A stretch of 64,000 nt of DNA, taken from Boseongicola aestuarii (lineage in GTDB: Bacteria; Pseudomonadota; Alphaproteobacteria; Rhodobacterales; Rhodobacteraceae). How positions within the stretch are numbered: position 1 is the first letter of the stretch; every line of letters starts with the position of its first letter. A program made the translations under genes and the position numbers. This document shows positions 8,743 through 18,274 of the stretch, one piece after another. The notes under the pieces were generated by a model. The model saw only the letters and a program-made list of their open reading frames with translations. It was not told the DNA's origin and made no database searches. The stretch lies in assembly GCF_900184815.1 (NCBI RefSeq), contig NZ_FXXQ01000001.1, forward strand, positions 434,001 to 498,000. Reading direction: 5' to 3'.

Positions 8743-9870
8743 CTAGTCGTCGCCCTGCGCTTCTGCGCGGCCCATCCCCGACACACCCATTGCAAGTGTG
8801 GCGGCCATCAAACCATCCAGATCCCCGTCCAGAACCCCCGAGGAATCACTGGTCTCATATCCGGTGCGCAGGTCTTTTACCATCTGATAGGGCTGCAAGA
8901 CGTATGACCGGATCTGGTTGCCCCAGCCCGCATCGCCCTTGTTGTCATGGGCTTCTTGAATAGAAGCTGTCCGCCGCTCCAGCTCCATTTGATAAAGCCG
9001 TGATTTCAAGGCCTTCATTGCGATATCGCGGTTCTGGTGCTGGGATTTTTCCGAACTGGTCACGACAATATTCGTCGGAATATGGGTGATCCGCACCGCC
9101 GAGTCCGTCGTGTTCACGTGCTGCCCACCGGCCCCGGACGACCGGTAGGTATCAATGCGAATATCCGCCGGATTGACCTCGATCTCGATATTGTCGTCGA
9201 CAACCGGATAGACCCAGACGGACGAGAACGACGTATGCCGCCGCGCCGCACTGTCATAGGGCGAAATTCGCACCAACCGATGCACGCCCGATTCAGATTT
9301 CAGCCAACCATAGGCGTTCGGTCCCGAAATCTTGTAAGCCACTGATTTGATGCCGGCTTCTTCCCCCGGAGTTTCCGATTGCAACTCGACCTTATACCCA
9401 TGTGCTTCGGCCCAGCGGACATACATCCGCGCCAGCATCGACGCCCAGTCGCAACTCTCGGTGCCACCGGCACCCGAGTTGATCTCTAGGAAGGTATCGT
9501 TGCCATCCGCTTCGCCATCCAGCAAGGCCTCGATCTCGGCCTGTGCCGCGCGTTCCTTCAAGGATTTCAAAGCGGCTTCCGCTTCCGACACGATGTCCTG
9601 ATCGTTCTCCATCTCGCCCATCTCGATAAGCTCGATATTGTCGGACAACTCCTGCTTCATCTTCGAATAACGGTCCATCGCGTCGACCAGCATCTGCCGC
9701 TCGCGCATCAGTTTTTGCGCGCGATCCGGATCGTCCCAAAGCTTCGGATCCTCGGTCATCGCATTGAACTCTTCAAGACGGTGCCCCGCAGTCTCCCAGT
9801 CCAGACGCTGAGCCAGAAGCTTCAGCGATTTTTCGATCGCAGCAACCGTGTTTTCGGCGTCAGCGCGCAT
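8743..9870 (-). CDS. prfB: Peptide chain release factor 2
   Basis: 375 residues from the ATG at 9870, which has GGAGAG upstream; 21 extra codons further upstream in frame are not supported. RF2 recognises UGA and UAA stop codons in the ribosomal A site and releases the peptide with its GGQ loop (residues 248-250, [10 protein letters not shown]). The stop-recognition tripeptide, SPF in E. coli, reads SPY here (203-205), a change I believe is common in alphaproteobacteria. There is no in-frame UGA near codon 26, so the classical autoregulatory frameshift is absent. Confidence 0.96.
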   Translation of the reverse strand: MRADAENTVAAIEKSLKLLAQRLDWETAGHRLEEFNAMTEDPKLWDDPDRAQKLMRERQMLVDAMDRYSKMKQELSDNIELIEMGEMENDQDIVSEAEAALKSLKERAAQAEIEALLDGEADGNDTFLEINSGAGGTESCDWASMLARMYVRWAEAHGYKVELQSETPGEEAGIKSVAYKISGPNAYGWLKSESGVHRLVRISPYDSAARRHTSFSSVWVYPVVDDNIEIEVNPADIRIDTYRSSGAGGQHVNTTDSAVRITHIPTNIVVTSSEKSQHQNRDIAMKALKSRLYQMELERRTASIQEAHDNKGDAGWGNQIRSYVLQPYQMVKDLRTGYETSDSSGVLDGDLDGLMAATLAMGVSGMGRAEAQGDD

Positions 9871-9929
9871 GAGGGTATCTCTCCGAGGGGTCCGAGTTGA
9901 CGCACCTCTATCAACGCCGCAAGCAGCCT

Positions 9930-10301
9930 TCAAGCGCCGCGCGCCTGCCGCCGTTTGTGCAGGGCGAAAAGCACAGGGGCCAAAACCCCCTCATACACCA
10001 CGCCCGCAACCTGCCTGATCCCCGGCAAACCCACGACCCGCGCAAGCCCGCCAAACCCAGGCGTTTCTCTCCACAAATGCAGGAAAGCATCGACACCCGA
10101 AATCAATTCTCCGCCGCGCAGAACATAGAGACGCCGCGCCGCCATTTCGGGCGTCAAACCATAGGCCCCAAGATCGACCTCATTGAGGTCCGCAAACCCC
10201 AGCGCGCCGCCAGACGCCACGACGCGCTCGCGATACATATGGATCTCGCGCGAGCAAATCGGGCAACTCCCATTGTAGATGACTGTGCATTCCTCATTCA
10301 T
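9930..10301 (-). CDS. DCC family thiol-disulfide oxidoreductase (DUF393)
   Basis: 123 residues starting at the ATG at 10301. The N-terminal motif [12 protein letters not shown] (Cys13-x-x-Cys16) is the redox signature of the DCC family, usually written YDGDCPLC. It is followed by a thioredoxin-like core and a [11 protein letters not shown] segment typical of the family. Function in the cell is not established; members are thought to be small thiol-disulfide exchangers. It lies between mrcA and prfB on the same strand, with a hairpin-containing repeat separating it from mrcA. Confidence 0.85.
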   Translation of the reverse strand: MNEECTVIYNGSCPICSREIHMYRERVVASGGALGFADLNEVDLGAYGLTPEMAARRLYVLRGGELISGVDAFLHLWRETPGFGGLARVVGLPGIRQVAGVVYEGVLAPVLFALHKRRQARGA

Positions 10302-10359
10302 GATCCGAACATAAGTCACCCGTCGACCGCGCCAAGCGAAACGCGACAATCCGCCCTTC

Positions 10360-10403
10360 TTCACCCTTTTGAAAATTCCACGGGGTCCGGGGCAGCGCCC
10401 CGG
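10360..10403 (+). repeat. Intergenic repeat copy A (TTCACCCTTTTGAAAATTCC + GC hairpin)
   Basis: The core is followed by CACGGGG and a 7-bp hairpin (CCGGGGC, loop AGC, GCCCCGG; 10387-10403). Read on the minus strand it lies just after the mrcA stop codon and could end that transcript. It is one of six related copies in this window. Confidence 0.7.
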
Positions 10404-10413
10404 GCGTTGGTCG

Positions 10414-12948
10414 TCAGTACAGACCGCCGGACGATATCTCACCCGTCGAGGTCTGCCCGGGCGCCACGGGGCTCGTGTTTTCGTCTGTCCCGGATTGCCC
10501 CTGCCCGACCTGCGCCACGGACCCGCCCGTGACCAAGGGCAAATTGGCCCCCATCGCGAATCCACCGTCGAAAGTGATCCCGAAAACCGGCTCTTCACCT
10601 TCACGGAAATACTCGGCAACCACACTGTCGCCCGTCGCAGTATCCGGCAGACGCGCACCCGTGAAGCGGTCGATCTTGATGAACCGGCCACCCGGCGGCA
10701 CCTCAAAGCGCCCGGCACCGTATTTTTCCAGCGCCTTCATCATGAACGACTGAAACACCGGACCGCACATGCCGCCACCCGATGCGCCCGACCCCAAAGG
10801 CTCCGGCAAGTCATACCCAATGTAGCACCCTGCCGCGATATTCGAGGTAAAGCCCACAAACCACACATCACGCGCGTCGTTCGTCGTGCCGGTCTTGCCC
10901 GCCGTCGGCACCCCGAGATTGACCGTCCCCGATGCCGTGCCGCGCTCAACCACGCCCCGCATCATCGAGGTCAACTGATACGCCGTCACCGGATCGATCA
11001 CCTGCCAGCGATCGGTCTTGATCCTTGGCAGCTCTCCCGTCGGCAAATCATAGACTGAACATTCTTCGCAGACCCGGTCATCATGGCGATAGATCGTTGT
11101 CCCCCAGCGATCTTGCACCCGGTCGACAAGCGTCGGCTCAACCCGCTCGCCACCGTTGGCGAACATTGCATAAGCCGAAACCATCTTGAACAGCGTCGTT
11201 TCCTGACTTCCCAGAGCATTGGCCAGAAACGGGTCCATCGCATCATAAACGCCAAACCGTTCGGCATAGGCGGCGACCGTGCGCATCCCCACCTCTTCGG
11301 CTAGCCGCACCGTCATCAGGTTGCGCGAGCGTTCAATGCCGGTGCGCAGCGGCGTCGGGCCGTAAAATTCGTTCGAGGCGTTCTTGGGTCGCCACACCTG
11401 ACCTCCGCCCACGTCCACCTCGATGGGCGCATCAATCAAAATGGTCGCGGGAGTGAAACCACTGTCCAAAGCAGCCGCATAGACAAACGGCTTGAATGAA
11501 GAACCGGGTTGCCGCGTCGCTTGCGTCGCACGGTTGAACACCGAATGCTGATACGAGAACCCGCCCTGCATCGCGATCACCCGTCCGTTGTTGACGTCCA
11601 TCGCCATGAAACCGCCTTGAACGCCCGGAATCTGGCGCAGCGAAAAGACCGGATCGTCCTCGGTTCCGCCCTCGTGTCGCACATGGATCACATCGCCGAC
11701 GTTCAGAATATCGCGTGGGTTAGAGGCCCCACGGATCCAGTTCAAATCCGCCGGTTTGATAAAGTGCCCGTCAACGCCATTATCCCAGCCTTCGATCCCG
11801 ATTCTGGCAACCGTGTCACGCAGTTCAAGAACAACCGCCGGATACCAGCCCGGAATGTCCCGCGCCACCGCCGTGCCCGCGAGGGCCTGCCGCCAAGCCG
11901 CGGTTCCGTCTTCGCCAACACCACTTAGCGCGTCCGGCTCGATCACCGCCGCCGGTCCACGCCATTCGCCCCGAGAACGGTCGTATTTCTCTAGTGCCTC
12001 GCGCAGCGCCAAAGCCGCCACGTCCTGCATCTCGGGATCAACCGTCGCCCGCACAGTCAGACCGGCGGACTTGAAACCCTGATCGCCGAAATCACGACTA
12101 AGCTGACGCCGAATTTCGTCGGTGAAATAATCGCGCGGCGGCAGTTGCTTGCGAAAACCCTCATAGTCGCCATTCTGCACTGTCGCCAGCGGTGCAGCGC
12201 GCGCGGCCTCGAACTCAACCGACGTCAGATAGCCGTTCTGAAACATCTCGCGCAGCACGAAATTCCGTCGCTCGGTGGCGCGTTGGACCTGCAAGACCGG
12301 GTGATAGTCGTAAGGCGCCTTCGGCAAGGCCGCCAAATAGGCTGCGTCCTGAGGGGTCAGATCGGCCAGCGTCTTGTTGAAATACGTCTGCGCCGCTGCC
12401 GCCACCCCGAACGAGCGGAAACCAAGATCGATCTCGTTAAGGTAAATTTCGAGGATCTTGTCGCGATCCAGCGAATTCACCATCCGGTTGGCCAGAATGA
12501 TCTCCTTCAATTTGCGATCAACGGTGCGTTCACCGCTTAGAAAGGAAATTTTGGCAACCTGCTGCGGAATGGTCGACGCCCCGCGTACAGACTGACCACG
12601 GCTCTCCACCGCTTCATAGGCCGCCGCCGCGATACTGCGCAGATCGAATCCTGCGTGCAGATAGAAATTCTTGTCTTCCGCCGAAATGAACGCGTGTTTC
12701 ACGAGGTCAGGAATCTCGTCGGCCGCCGCGTAAATCCGCCGTTCCTCGGCGAATTCGTCGATAATGCGCCCCTCGGTCGAATAAATCCGGCTAATTGTCG
12801 GCGGCAGGTAATTGGCAAGGCTTTCATGGTCCGGCAAATCGCGGCCATAGACCCAGAATACGGCGCCCACGGTAAGCGCACCCATGACAAGGCCAAGGGT
12901 GACCATGCTGAATATCGCGCCAAAAAAGGAAAAAACGAACCGGATCAC
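10414..12948 (-). CDS. mrcA: Penicillin-binding protein 1A (bifunctional transglycosylase/transpeptidase)
   Basis: 844 residues from a GTG with GAGG nine bases upstream. After an N-terminal membrane anchor (about 5-33) comes the GT51 domain with catalytic Glu91 (ISAEDKNFY) and GASTIPQQVAK. An OB-like insert with an Arg/Asp-rich region follows at about 330-440. The transpeptidase domain has the serine motif SSFK (Ser483, Lys486), SRN and KTGTTN. It polymerises and cross-links peptidoglycan on the periplasmic face. The upstream neighbour on the same strand across a small gap is the AmiC-type amidase, so wall synthesis and wall splitting genes are close together. Confidence 0.96.
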   Translation of the reverse strand: MIRFVFSFFGAIFSMVTLGLVMGALTVGAVFWVYGRDLPDHESLANYLPPTISRIYSTEGRIIDEFAEERRIYAAADEIPDLVKHAFISAEDKNFYLHAGFDLRSIAAAAYEAVESRGQSVRGASTIPQQVAKISFLSGERTVDRKLKEIILANRMVNSLDRDKILEIYLNEIDLGFRSFGVAAAAQTYFNKTLADLTPQDAAYLAALPKAPYDYHPVLQVQRATERRNFVLREMFQNGYLTSVEFEAARAAPLATVQNGDYEGFRKQLPPRDYFTDEIRRQLSRDFGDQGFKSAGLTVRATVDPEMQDVAALALREALEKYDRSRGEWRGPAAVIEPDALSGVGEDGTAAWRQALAGTAVARDIPGWYPAVVLELRDTVARIGIEGWDNGVDGHFIKPADLNWIRGASNPRDILNVGDVIHVRHEGGTEDDPVFSLRQIPGVQGGFMAMDVNNGRVIAMQGGFSYQHSVFNRATQATRQPGSSFKPFVYAAALDSGFTPATILIDAPIEVDVGGGQVWRPKNASNEFYGPTPLRTGIERSRNLMTVRLAEEVGMRTVAAYAERFGVYDAMDPFLANALGSQETTLFKMVSAYAMFANGGERVEPTLVDRVQDRWGTTIYRHDDRVCEECSVYDLPTGELPRIKTDRWQVIDPVTAYQLTSMMRGVVERGTASGTVNLGVPTAGKTGTTNDARDVWFVGFTSNIAAGCYIGYDLPEPLGSGASGGGMCGPVFQSFMMKALEKYGAGRFEVPPGGRFIKIDRFTGARLPDTATGDSVVAEYFREGEEPVFGITFDGGFAMGANLPLVTGGSVAQVGQGQSGTDENTSPVAPGQTSTGEISSGGLY

Positions 12949-13093
12949 TCAGCCAACCTCATAGACAGGACTTTTCTATACCGCTCCGCCCCGCCAGCGT
13001 CAAAAGGGCCGGAACGTCACATAGGCCAGTAAACGCCCTAAAAGCATAAACGTTTCGTGAGCCCTTGTGCAGCGCGCGTGAAACGGCAATCTC

Positions 13094-13696
13094 ATGCGCA
13101 TGAGACCCGAAGACATTCTACCAACCTACAACGCTCTCGCAGTCGAGTGGGACACTCAGAGATCACAAGCCCTTTTCGAGCGTAAGTGGCTGGATCGCAT
13201 GTTGAATTTGGCTCCCGGAAAATCAGTTCTGGACATCGGTTGTGGCGCCGGTCGCCCTATTGCGCGCTATCTTCTGGAAAAAGGCGCGACTGTCACCGGT
13301 CTTGATGGTGCGCCCGCAATGCTCAACCTGTTCCAGTCCAACCTGCCCGATGCGCGCGTTATTCTCGCCGACATGCGCGGTGTCGATCTGGGTGAGACCT
13401 TCGACGCGCTGCTGGCATGGAATTCATTCTTCCATCTGTCCGCAGACGAGCAGGGCGCGATGTTTGCCGTTTTCGCCCGCCACGCAAACCCCAGCGCGGC
13501 CCTGATGTTCACCTCCGGGCCGCGAAAAAGCGAAAGAATCGGACAGGTCGCTGGCCAAAGCGTCTACCACGCGTCGCTTGATCCGTCGGAATACGAAAGC
13601 CTGCTCAACGCAAACGGCTTTCGGGTTAAACACTTCCGTCCTGAAGACCCCGAATGTGCCGGTCACACGATATGGCTTGCAGAGTTCACCGCCTAA
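13094..13696 (+). CDS. Class I SAM-dependent methyltransferase
   Basis: 200 residues with the SAM-binding motif VLDIGCGAGRPIARYL near residue 45, then GLDGAPAMLNL (acidic end of strand 2) and ILADMRGVDLGETFDALLAWNSFFHLS. This is a Methyltransf_25/11-type fold with no extra domain, so the substrate cannot be told. It starts at an ATG at 13094, shortly after the divergent mrcA promoter region. Its last 11 bp overlap the end of the convergent amidase gene. Confidence 0.85.
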   Translation: MRMRPEDILPTYNALAVEWDTQRSQALFERKWLDRMLNLAPGKSVLDIGCGAGRPIARYLLEKGATVTGLDGAPAMLNLFQSNLPDARVILADMRGVDLGETFDALLAWNSFFHLSADEQGAMFAVFARHANPSAALMFTSGPRKSERIGQVAGQSVYHASLDPSEYESLLNANGFRVKHFRPEDPECAGHTIWLAEFTA

Positions 13697-14894
13697 GGCC
13701 CTGCCGCATCAGATAATCCTCGTCCGCCCATTGCATCAGCGCATCTCGAACGGCCTCGGCTGCACTATTGCTCCATGCGTCTGACATCAGCAAAGCGCGG
13801 TCCCGCTTGCTCGACAAGAACCCAAGCTCGATCAATACCGAAGGTACTTCCGCGGCTTTCAGAACGGTGAAGCCTCCCGAACGGTGCGGATTGGAGTTCA
13901 CGACCAGTTCATGACTGCGAAACCCCGCCACGATCCGGGCCGCCAGCGCATCCGACCTCGGCATCGTTTCGCGACGGGCCAAATCCATCAGAACCACCGA
14001 AATCTCATCCTCGACCCCTGCCAGATCAACGCCCGCAAGAATATCGTTCTGCGCGTGACGCTCGGCCAGACGCAAAGCCGCTGCATCCGTGACCGTCTCG
14101 GCAAGCGTGTACACCGTCATGCCGGAAGCGACGCCATCATCTTCAGCCAGCGAATCAGCATGAAGCGACAGGAAAACATCCGCCCCCGCCGCCCGCGCCA
14201 ACGTCATCCGCTCGGCGAGCGGGACGAACACATCATCGTCCCGCGTCAATGCGACCTCGAACCGACCGGTCCGCAAGAGCACTTCTTTCAACTCGCGTGC
14301 AAAGGCCAGCATCAGATCGGCCTCGTGAAGATCACCGTCTTCCGCCCCCGGATCGATTCCGCCGTGCCCCGGATCAAGCACCACCCGCAAGACGCCCGAA
14401 GGCGGTGGAGGCGCAACGATCACACGGCTTATCTCGACCGGATCAATGCCAGCCGCCTCGCGAAAAGCCTCCGCCGTGGTAGGAAGCAATTGCAAGGACA
14501 TGACCGCCGAGCCATCCGCCATCACCTGCATCTCGGCAGCGTCCACCGCGAGTGGTTCGCGCAACACCACAACCGCACGCGACCATCCGGGACGATAAGC
14601 CCCGCTGTTGACCTGCACCACGCTGCCGGTCTGAATCACGGGATCGGCGTCCCAGATCAATTCGGAGAAATCCACGATCAGACGCGGCGGAGCATCAAGC
14701 GTATGAACCCGCCATGGCACTGGTTGCGACATCTCTACTCGCATCTCGACCCGGCCGCCCGTGTCCGAAATCACAGCGCCTTCCCCCGCCAGCCGCGCCA
14801 AGCCCGCGCCCGGCGTTTCGGCCCAGGTGACATGTGCCAAACACATGAAAATGGACGCACTTAACGCGCGTCTAAAAAAGTTCTGCCTGCTCAT
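13686..14894 (-). CDS. N-acetylmuramoyl-L-alanine amidase, AmiC type (AMIN + Amidase_3)
   Basis: 402 residues from the ATG at 14894, chosen because it opens a clean signal peptide (FFRRALSASIFMCLAHVTWA). An AMIN-like domain (about 40-135) that would bind the envelope is followed by the zinc amidase domain. Ligands are His in DPGHGG, Glu in DLHEADL and His in SLHADS; the catalytic Glu is in VLIELGFLSS. It cleaves stem peptides from glycan strands during cell separation. It converges on, and overlaps by 11 bp, the methyltransferase gene. Confidence 0.92.
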   Translation of the reverse strand: MSRQNFFRRALSASIFMCLAHVTWAETPGAGLARLAGEGAVISDTGGRVEMRVEMSQPVPWRVHTLDAPPRLIVDFSELIWDADPVIQTGSVVQVNSGAYRPGWSRAVVVLREPLAVDAAEMQVMADGSAVMSLQLLPTTAEAFREAAGIDPVEISRVIVAPPPPSGVLRVVLDPGHGGIDPGAEDGDLHEADLMLAFARELKEVLLRTGRFEVALTRDDDVFVPLAERMTLARAAGADVFLSLHADSLAEDDGVASGMTVYTLAETVTDAAALRLAERHAQNDILAGVDLAGVEDEISVVLMDLARRETMPRSDALAARIVAGFRSHELVVNSNPHRSGGFTVLKAAEVPSVLIELGFLSSKRDRALLMSDAWSNSAAEAVRDALMQWADEDYLMRQGLRR

Positions 14895-14967
14895 CGCCTC
14901 GATCTTTTCGAGTTTCTTTATGATTGGATCGACTCTAGCCCAACAGCCGCGAACCGCCAAAGGCTTT

Positions 14968-16119
14968 TCAACTCACGTGGCCCGCCGCGCGCATATAGGC
15001 CTCCAGCCGCGACAGCCCTTCGTCAATGTCCGACGTCGAGCGCGCATAGGAAAACCGAAGTGTCTGCGCGCCCCGCACCTTGTCGAAATCCAGACCCGGC
15101 GTAACCGACACCCCCGCCTTGTCCAGAATATCGCGTGCCAGCCCAAGCGCGTCATCCGTGATCGCGCTCACGTCGGCATAAACGTAAAACGCCCCATCCG
15201 GCGGCGCGATCCGATCAAAGCCTGCCCGCGGCAACCGCTCAAGCATCATCGCGCGGTTCCTCGCATAGACGTTCAGATTGGCCTCCAACTCGTCCCCGCA
15301 TTCCATCGCCGCCAACGCCGCGATCTGCGATGCATGGGGCGGACAAATAAACATGTTCTGAGCCAACCGCTCGACTGTGCGCACATGCGCTTCAGGAACG
15401 ACCATCCAGCCAACACGCCACCCGGTCATCGAATAGTATTTCGAAAACGAGTTTATCACATAAGCCTCATCCGTGATCTCAAGTGCGGACACCGCCTGCC
15501 GCTCATACTCGATCCCGTGGTAAATCTCGTCCGAAACGAACGCAGCCCCCCGCGCAGTACAGGCCTCAATCAGCGCCGTCATCGCCGCGCGATCCAGCAT
15601 GGTGCCGGATGGATTTGCCGGAGACGCTACGATCAATCCGGCAATATCACCGGGCAAATCGGCCGCCACCGGCTGATAGCGGTCCTCGACGCGTGTCTGG
15701 ATATCGACCGGCTCAAGACTCAAGGCGCGCAAAATCTGGCGATACGACGGATACCCCGGCGCCCCAAGAGCCACGCGTTCGCCCGCGTCGAACAAGGCCG
15801 TAAAGGCCAGCAAGAACCCCGCCGATGACCCGGACGTCACAATGACCCGCGCCGGATCAAGCTTAACCCCGTGACGCTCTGCGTAGAGATGCGCGATCCT
15901 CGCGCGCAAAGCGGGCAGCCCAAGCGCCACGGTATACCCAAGTGGACCCTCTTCCATCGCTTTGGCCAGGGCCGCCCGCGCCCCCGCCGGGGCCGCAGTG
16001 CCGGGCTGACCGACTTCCATGTGAATGATATGACGCCCGGAAGCCTCGGCTTGCGAAGCGGCCTCCATCACATCCATCACAATAAAAGGGTCCACATTCG
16101 AGCGACGTGACAAGCGCAT
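14968..16119 (-). CDS. PLP-dependent class I/II aminotransferase
   Basis: 383 residues from the ATG at 16119; 45 further upstream codons are in frame but lack support. Fold type I aminotransferase with Asn169 (SPANPSG), Asp197 and Tyr200 (SDEIY), Lys227 forming the Schiff base in SFSKYYSMTGWRVGW, and a C-terminal Arg (LRFSYARS) to hold the substrate carboxylate. It is of the aspartate/aromatic aminotransferase group; the amino acid used is not clear. It is divergent from the DsbA-like gene with about 150 bp between starts. Confidence 0.88.
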   Translation of the reverse strand: MRLSRRSNVDPFIVMDVMEAASQAEASGRHIIHMEVGQPGTAAPAGARAALAKAMEEGPLGYTVALGLPALRARIAHLYAERHGVKLDPARVIVTSGSSAGFLLAFTALFDAGERVALGAPGYPSYRQILRALSLEPVDIQTRVEDRYQPVAADLPGDIAGLIVASPANPSGTMLDRAAMTALIEACTARGAAFVSDEIYHGIEYERQAVSALEITDEAYVINSFSKYYSMTGWRVGWMVVPEAHVRTVERLAQNMFICPPHASQIAALAAMECGDELEANLNVYARNRAMMLERLPRAGFDRIAPPDGAFYVYADVSAITDDALGLARDILDKAGVSVTPGLDFDKVRGAQTLRFSYARSTSDIDEGLSRLEAYMRAAGHVS

Positions 16120-16271
16120 CGTACCCGTTCCTTTCAGATCTGCTGAACCTCGTGACTGCCGCCTCCGCAACGTGGCGTCAATGCCCGAAGCTGGTACAAA
16201 TCTTAGTGAACACCTTGCCATTGCCGGGTGCTGCATGGTCTTGTGCCGCAACATTTTTCCGAGGAGATCTC

Positions 16272-17027
16272 ATGTTTCGCACTTTCCTGATGACAAGCGC
16301 CCTTTGCCTTGCCACCGCCCTGCCCGCGTCTGCCACGGACATCGACGCAATGACCGACGGCGAGCGCGACGCGTTTCGCGCCGAAGTCCGGGCCTACCTC
16401 CTCGACAATCCAGAAGTGCTGATGGAAGCCATCGCCGTCTTGGAAGAACGCCGCGCGCAGGACGCCGCACAAGCCGACGTTGCTTTGCTCGAAAACTACG
16501 GAGAAGAGATTTTTAACGACGGTTTCAGCTATGTCGGAGGCAATCCGGACGGCGATATCACTGTTGTTGAATTCCTCGATTATCAATGCAGCTTCTGCAA
16601 ACGCGCCTTCCCCGCCGTCGAGGAGCTCATCGCCGGCGACGGCAATATCCGCTTCATTGTAAAGGAATTCCCCATCCTGGGCGACGCATCGGTGCTTGGC
16701 TCCCGCTATGCCATTGCCGTAAAGAACCTCTACGGCGACGACGCTTACAAGATCATCCACGACGAACTGATGCTCCTGCGCGGTGGCCTGACGCCGCAGA
16801 CGCTGGTGCGTCTTTCGGAGGATCAGAACTTCGACCACGATGACATCCGCGCCGAAATGGACAACGAAGACATCACCCGGATCATCGACGCAAACCGCGA
16901 TCTGGCGGCACGCCTCCAAATCCAGGGAACGCCTAGCTTCATCATGGGCGTTACCTTCGTGCGCGGCTTTCTTGAACTGAACCAGATGCGCCAGGTCATC
17001 GCAAGCGAACGGCAAAATCAGGGCTGA
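16272..17027 (+). CDS. Periplasmic DsbA-family thiol-disulfide oxidoreductase (ScsC/Com1-like)
   Basis: 251 residues. GAGGAG at 16261 supports the ATG at 16272, which opens a signal peptide (LMTSALCLATALPASA). An N-terminal helical segment (about 25-85) of the kind seen in ScsC/BdbD-like proteins precedes a DsbA-type thioredoxin domain with the active site Cys106-Ser-Phe-Cys109 and the cis-Pro loop GTPSF. It would oxidise or isomerise disulfides in the periplasm. It converges with ispG; repeat copy B lies between them. Confidence 0.9.
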   Translation: MFRTFLMTSALCLATALPASATDIDAMTDGERDAFRAEVRAYLLDNPEVLMEAIAVLEERRAQDAAQADVALLENYGEEIFNDGFSYVGGNPDGDITVVEFLDYQCSFCKRAFPAVEELIAGDGNIRFIVKEFPILGDASVLGSRYAIAVKNLYGDDAYKIIHDELMLLRGGLTPQTLVRLSEDQNFDHDDIRAEMDNEDITRIIDANRDLAARLQIQGTPSFIMGVTFVRGFLELNQMRQVIASERQNQG

Positions 17028-17038
17028 CCGCCGCGGCC

Positions 17039-17070
17039 TTCACCCTTTTTCAAATACCCGTAGACACGGG
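17039..17070 (+). repeat. Intergenic repeat copy B
   Basis: TTCACCCTTTTTCAAATACC is followed by a small hairpin (CCCG, loop TAGACA, CGGG). It sits between the 3' ends of the convergent dsbA-like and ispG genes. Related to copies at 10360, 25999, 37131, 40743 and 53813. Confidence 0.65.
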
Positions 17071-17075
17071 CGGTG

Positions 17076-18203
17076 TTACTCGGCGGCCTCAACGGCTTGT
17101 GACGCCTCGATTTCAGCTGCCTTCTTTTCAACCTGCTCGACGATGTGATCGACCATCGCTTCGTTGGAAAGCTTGTGGCTTTGCTTGCCGGCCAGATACA
17201 CCATCCCCGAGCCGGCCCCACCGCCGGTAAACCCGACATCCGTCATCAAGGCTTCGCCCGGTCCGTTCACCACGCACCCTATGATCGACAGGCTCATCGG
17301 GGTCTTGATGTGCTCCAGTCGTTTCTCCAAAGTCTCTACGGTCTTGATCACATCGAACCCCTGCCGCGCGCAGGACGGGCATGAAATGATATTCACACCG
17401 CGATGCCGCAAACCCAGTGACTTCAGGATTTCATAACCGACCTTCACTTCCTCGACCGGATCCGCCGAAAGGCTCACCCGGATCGTGTCCCCGATTCCCA
17501 TCCACAAGAGATTGCCCAGGCCGATCGCGGATTTGATCGTCCCCGACATCAGACCGCCCGCCTCGGTAATCCCAAGATGGATCGGGGCATCCGTGGCATC
17601 CGCCAAGGCCTGATACGCCGCCGCCGCCAGGAACACATCCGACGCCTTGCAACTGATTTTGAATTCGTGAAAATCGTTGTCTTCCAGGATCTTGATGTGA
17701 TCCAGACCGCTTTCCACCATGGCTTCGGGACACGGCTCGGCATATTTATCCAGAAGATGCTTTTCAAGCGATCCGGCATTCACACCGATCCGGATGGAAC
17801 AGCCATGATCCTTCGCCGCCTTGATCACTTCCTTCACACGGCTTTCGTCGCCGATGTTGCCCGGATTGATCCGCAAACACGCCGCCCCTGCCTCTGCCGC
17901 TTCGATCGCACGTTTGTAATGAAAATGAATATCCGCCACGATCGGTACGGGGCTTTCGCGCACGATCTCCTTCAACGCCGCCGTCGAGGCAGCGTCGGGC
18001 GTCGACACGCGCACAATATCGACACCCACATCAACTGCGCGCTGAATTTGTTCGATTGTGGCCTTGATATCGGTCGTCGCCGTGTTCGTCATGGTTTGCA
18101 CCGTGATCGGCGCATCACCACCCACAGGCACGTTGCCCACATGAATCTGGCGGGACTTGCGGCGATAGATGTTACGCCATGGGCGCACGTGGTTCAGCGA
18201 CAT
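17076..18203 (-). CDS. ispG: 4-hydroxy-3-methylbut-2-en-1-yl diphosphate synthase
   Basis: 375 residues from the ATG at 18203 (20 further codons in frame upstream are unsupported). IspG converts methylerythritol cyclodiphosphate to HMBPP, the sixth step of the non-mevalonate isoprenoid pathway. The TIM-barrel start is [19 protein letters not shown]. The [4Fe-4S] ligands are two Cys in [11 protein letters not shown] and one in [10 protein letters not shown], followed by the expected Glu. The RodZ-like gene is 71 bp upstream on the same strand, so ispG may be the second gene of that unit. Confidence 0.96.
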   Translation of the reverse strand: MSLNHVRPWRNIYRRKSRQIHVGNVPVGGDAPITVQTMTNTATTDIKATIEQIQRAVDVGVDIVRVSTPDAASTAALKEIVRESPVPIVADIHFHYKRAIEAAEAGAACLRINPGNIGDESRVKEVIKAAKDHGCSIRIGVNAGSLEKHLLDKYAEPCPEAMVESGLDHIKILEDNDFHEFKISCKASDVFLAAAAYQALADATDAPIHLGITEAGGLMSGTIKSAIGLGNLLWMGIGDTIRVSLSADPVEEVKVGYEILKSLGLRHRGVNIISCPSCARQGFDVIKTVETLEKRLEHIKTPMSLSIIGCVVNGPGEALMTDVGFTGGGAGSGMVYLAGKQSHKLSNEAMVDHIVEQVEKKAAEIEASQAVEAAE

Positions 18204-18274
18204 GAGGCTGCCTCTTGATGGGTAGGTTCCACTATAGATAGGCAAAGCGCGCGGCGCTGGCAATCATTCCGGTG

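Noticed and set aside
8743-9933. Programmed frameshift in prfB
   Set aside because: The frame is uninterrupted from the ATG at 9870 and no UGA lies near codon 26.
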